Source: JAZDIT01 sp043804755
GTDB lineage: Bacteria; Patescibacteriota; Minisyncoccia; Minisyncoccales; JAQTPW01
Direction: 5' to 3'
DNA: 13,669 nt
Assembly: GCA_043804755.1 (NCBI GenBank)
Contig: JAZDIT010000054.1
Location: 1-13,669 of the forward strand
Shown here piece after piece: positions 12,855 to 13,669 of the stretch. How positions within the stretch are numbered: position 1 is the stretch's first letter; every line of letters starts with the position of its first letter. The notes beneath the pieces are model-generated. The model was not told where the DNA came from, searched no databases, and saw nothing but the letters and a program-made list of their open reading frames with translations. The position numbers were made by a program, and so were the translations under genes.

Positions 12855-13669
12855 ATGCAGAAAAAGAAAATTTACATAAACGTGATACTGATATTTTTTC
12901 TGGCTTTTTTTACCGTTAATTTATGCTATCCGAAATATTTTGATCAAGGGATTGATTTTTTAAATTCAAAGCTGGGTCTGCAACTGCCTTATTTTTGGGA
13001 AAGGCCTTTTGTTCTGGGGCTGGATTTAAGAGGGGGAGCACACTTGCTATATCAGGCAGATTTATCAAATGTAACGGAAACCGATAAATCAGACGCGATG
13101 GAAGGATTAAGAGATGTGATTGAAAGAAGAATCAATTATTTCGGTGTATCCGAACCCCTTGTTCAGGTTCAGGGGGAAAGATTGGTGGTAGAGCTGGCGG
13201 GAGTTTTGGATGTTTCGGAGGCCATAAAAATGATAGGACAAACTCCTTTTTTGGAATTCAGAGAGCCGAAAGCCAATTATGAAGAAATAATTGCAAATAA
13301 CCAGCAGGTTGTCGAATCAGCAACCGGGACATTGGAAGACCCCTTTCAGACGACTGAGCTGACGGGAAAATATCTCAAAAGGGCCGAGCTTTCTTTCGAT
13401 CAGACAACTTATGAGCCGACGGTTTCTCTGCAGTTCAATGAGGAAGGAGCGAAGATATTTGAAGAGATGACCGCAAGAAACGTCGGGAAACCCCTTGCAA
13501 TTTATATAGACAATCAGCCGATTTCCATACCAACCGTGAGCGAACCGATTTCCGGAGGCAATGCATTAATTTCGGGCAGGTTTACAATTGAAGAGGCGAA
13601 AAAATTGGTCACAAACCTTAATGCGGGTGCATTGCCGGTTCCGATAACTTTAATTTCGGAGCAGGCGGT
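12855..13669 (+). CDS. secD: Protein translocase subunit SecD, 3'-partial
   Basis: SecD, with SecF, uses the proton motive force to pull translocating proteins out of the Sec channel. The visible 271 codons include a short basic start, the first membrane helix (about 6-25), the SecD hallmark LGLDLRGGAHLLYQAD (54-69), a P1 head segment with RDVIERRINYFGVSEPLVQVQG, and the motif NLNAGALPVPI before the window ends; the other helices lie outside. AAGGA at 12848-12852 gives one of the few recognisable Shine-Dalgarno sequences here, though very close to the ATG. It follows DUF1614 by 20 nt and is likely co-transcribed with secA, joining the ATPase and the pull factor in one operon. secF would be expected downstream. 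Confidence 0.95.
   Translation, partial: MQKKKIYINVILIFFLAFFTVNLCYPKYFDQGIDFLNSKLGLQLPYFWERPFVLGLDLRGGAHLLYQADLSNVTETDKSDAMEGLRDVIERRINYFGVSEPLVQVQGERLVVELAGVLDVSEAIKMIGQTPFLEFREPKANYEEIIANNQQVVESATGTLEDPFQTTELTGKYLKRAELSFDQTTYEPTVSLQFNEEGAKIFEEMTARNVGKPLAIYIDNQPISIPTVSEPISGGNALISGRFTIEEAKKLVTNLNAGALPVPITLISEQA

Overview
The window is AT-rich, gene-dense bacterial DNA, best read as part of a small uncultured bacterial genome of the Patescibacteria/CPR (Parcubacteria-like) kind. That placement is inference. It rests on an O-antigen-ligase-like protein with a TPR tail, the gene mix, very tight or overlapping genes, and the near absence of Shine-Dalgarno sequences before start codons. TAA, TAG and TGA all act as stops (murB and the ASCH gene end in TGA), so nothing suggests UGA recoding as in SR1/Gracilibacteria. 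I see no rRNA, tRNA, CRISPR array, transposase or phage gene.

Region 1 (1-5973, + strand) is the end of a surface-polysaccharide operon: the second half of a split transketolase-type enzyme (5' end outside the window), a DegT/DnrJ/EryC1 sugar aminotransferase, a membrane-anchored FlaA1/CapD/PglF-type nucleotide-sugar dehydratase, and an O-antigen ligase/polymerase-like membrane protein with C-terminal TPRs. Together these would make an unusual amino- or deoxy-sugar and transfer or polymerise the finished glycan at the cell surface.

Region 2 (5974-6194) has no large gene but much structure. It holds a strong promoter, a roughly 74-nt transcript with a GAAA-capped hairpin and a 10-codon GTG frame, an intrinsic terminator, a 9-bp inverted repeat, and an extended -10 promoter placed so that murB would be leaderless. 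Two blocks of the short transcript are complementary to two blocks in the murB leader, in the same order (pseudoknot topology). murB (cell-wall precursor synthesis) follows at 6195-7082.

Region 3 (7083-7480) is a 398-bp gap that looks like another small transcription unit: a TTGACA box, several stem-loops, a 10-codon frame MPAKKKKKKR and a long terminator-like hairpin. A bidirectional terminator and a 16-bp tandem duplication next to the efp stop codon complete it.

Region 4 (7481-9144, - strand) is a two-gene operon, epmA then efp, with a clear promoter. EpmA, a LysRS-like ligase, would lysylate EF-P on the conserved lysine of its PGKG loop.

Region 5 (9145-13669, + strand) is a protein-export operon. 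It has a structured leader with a possible overlapping upstream reading frame, then secA (with a shortened helical-wing region), an ASCH/PUA-like gene, a DUF1614 membrane protein, and secD cut by the window end. A 28-bp AT-rich repeat sits in the same reading frame in both murB and secA, 25 of 28 bases identical; in secA it lies inside the shortened region.
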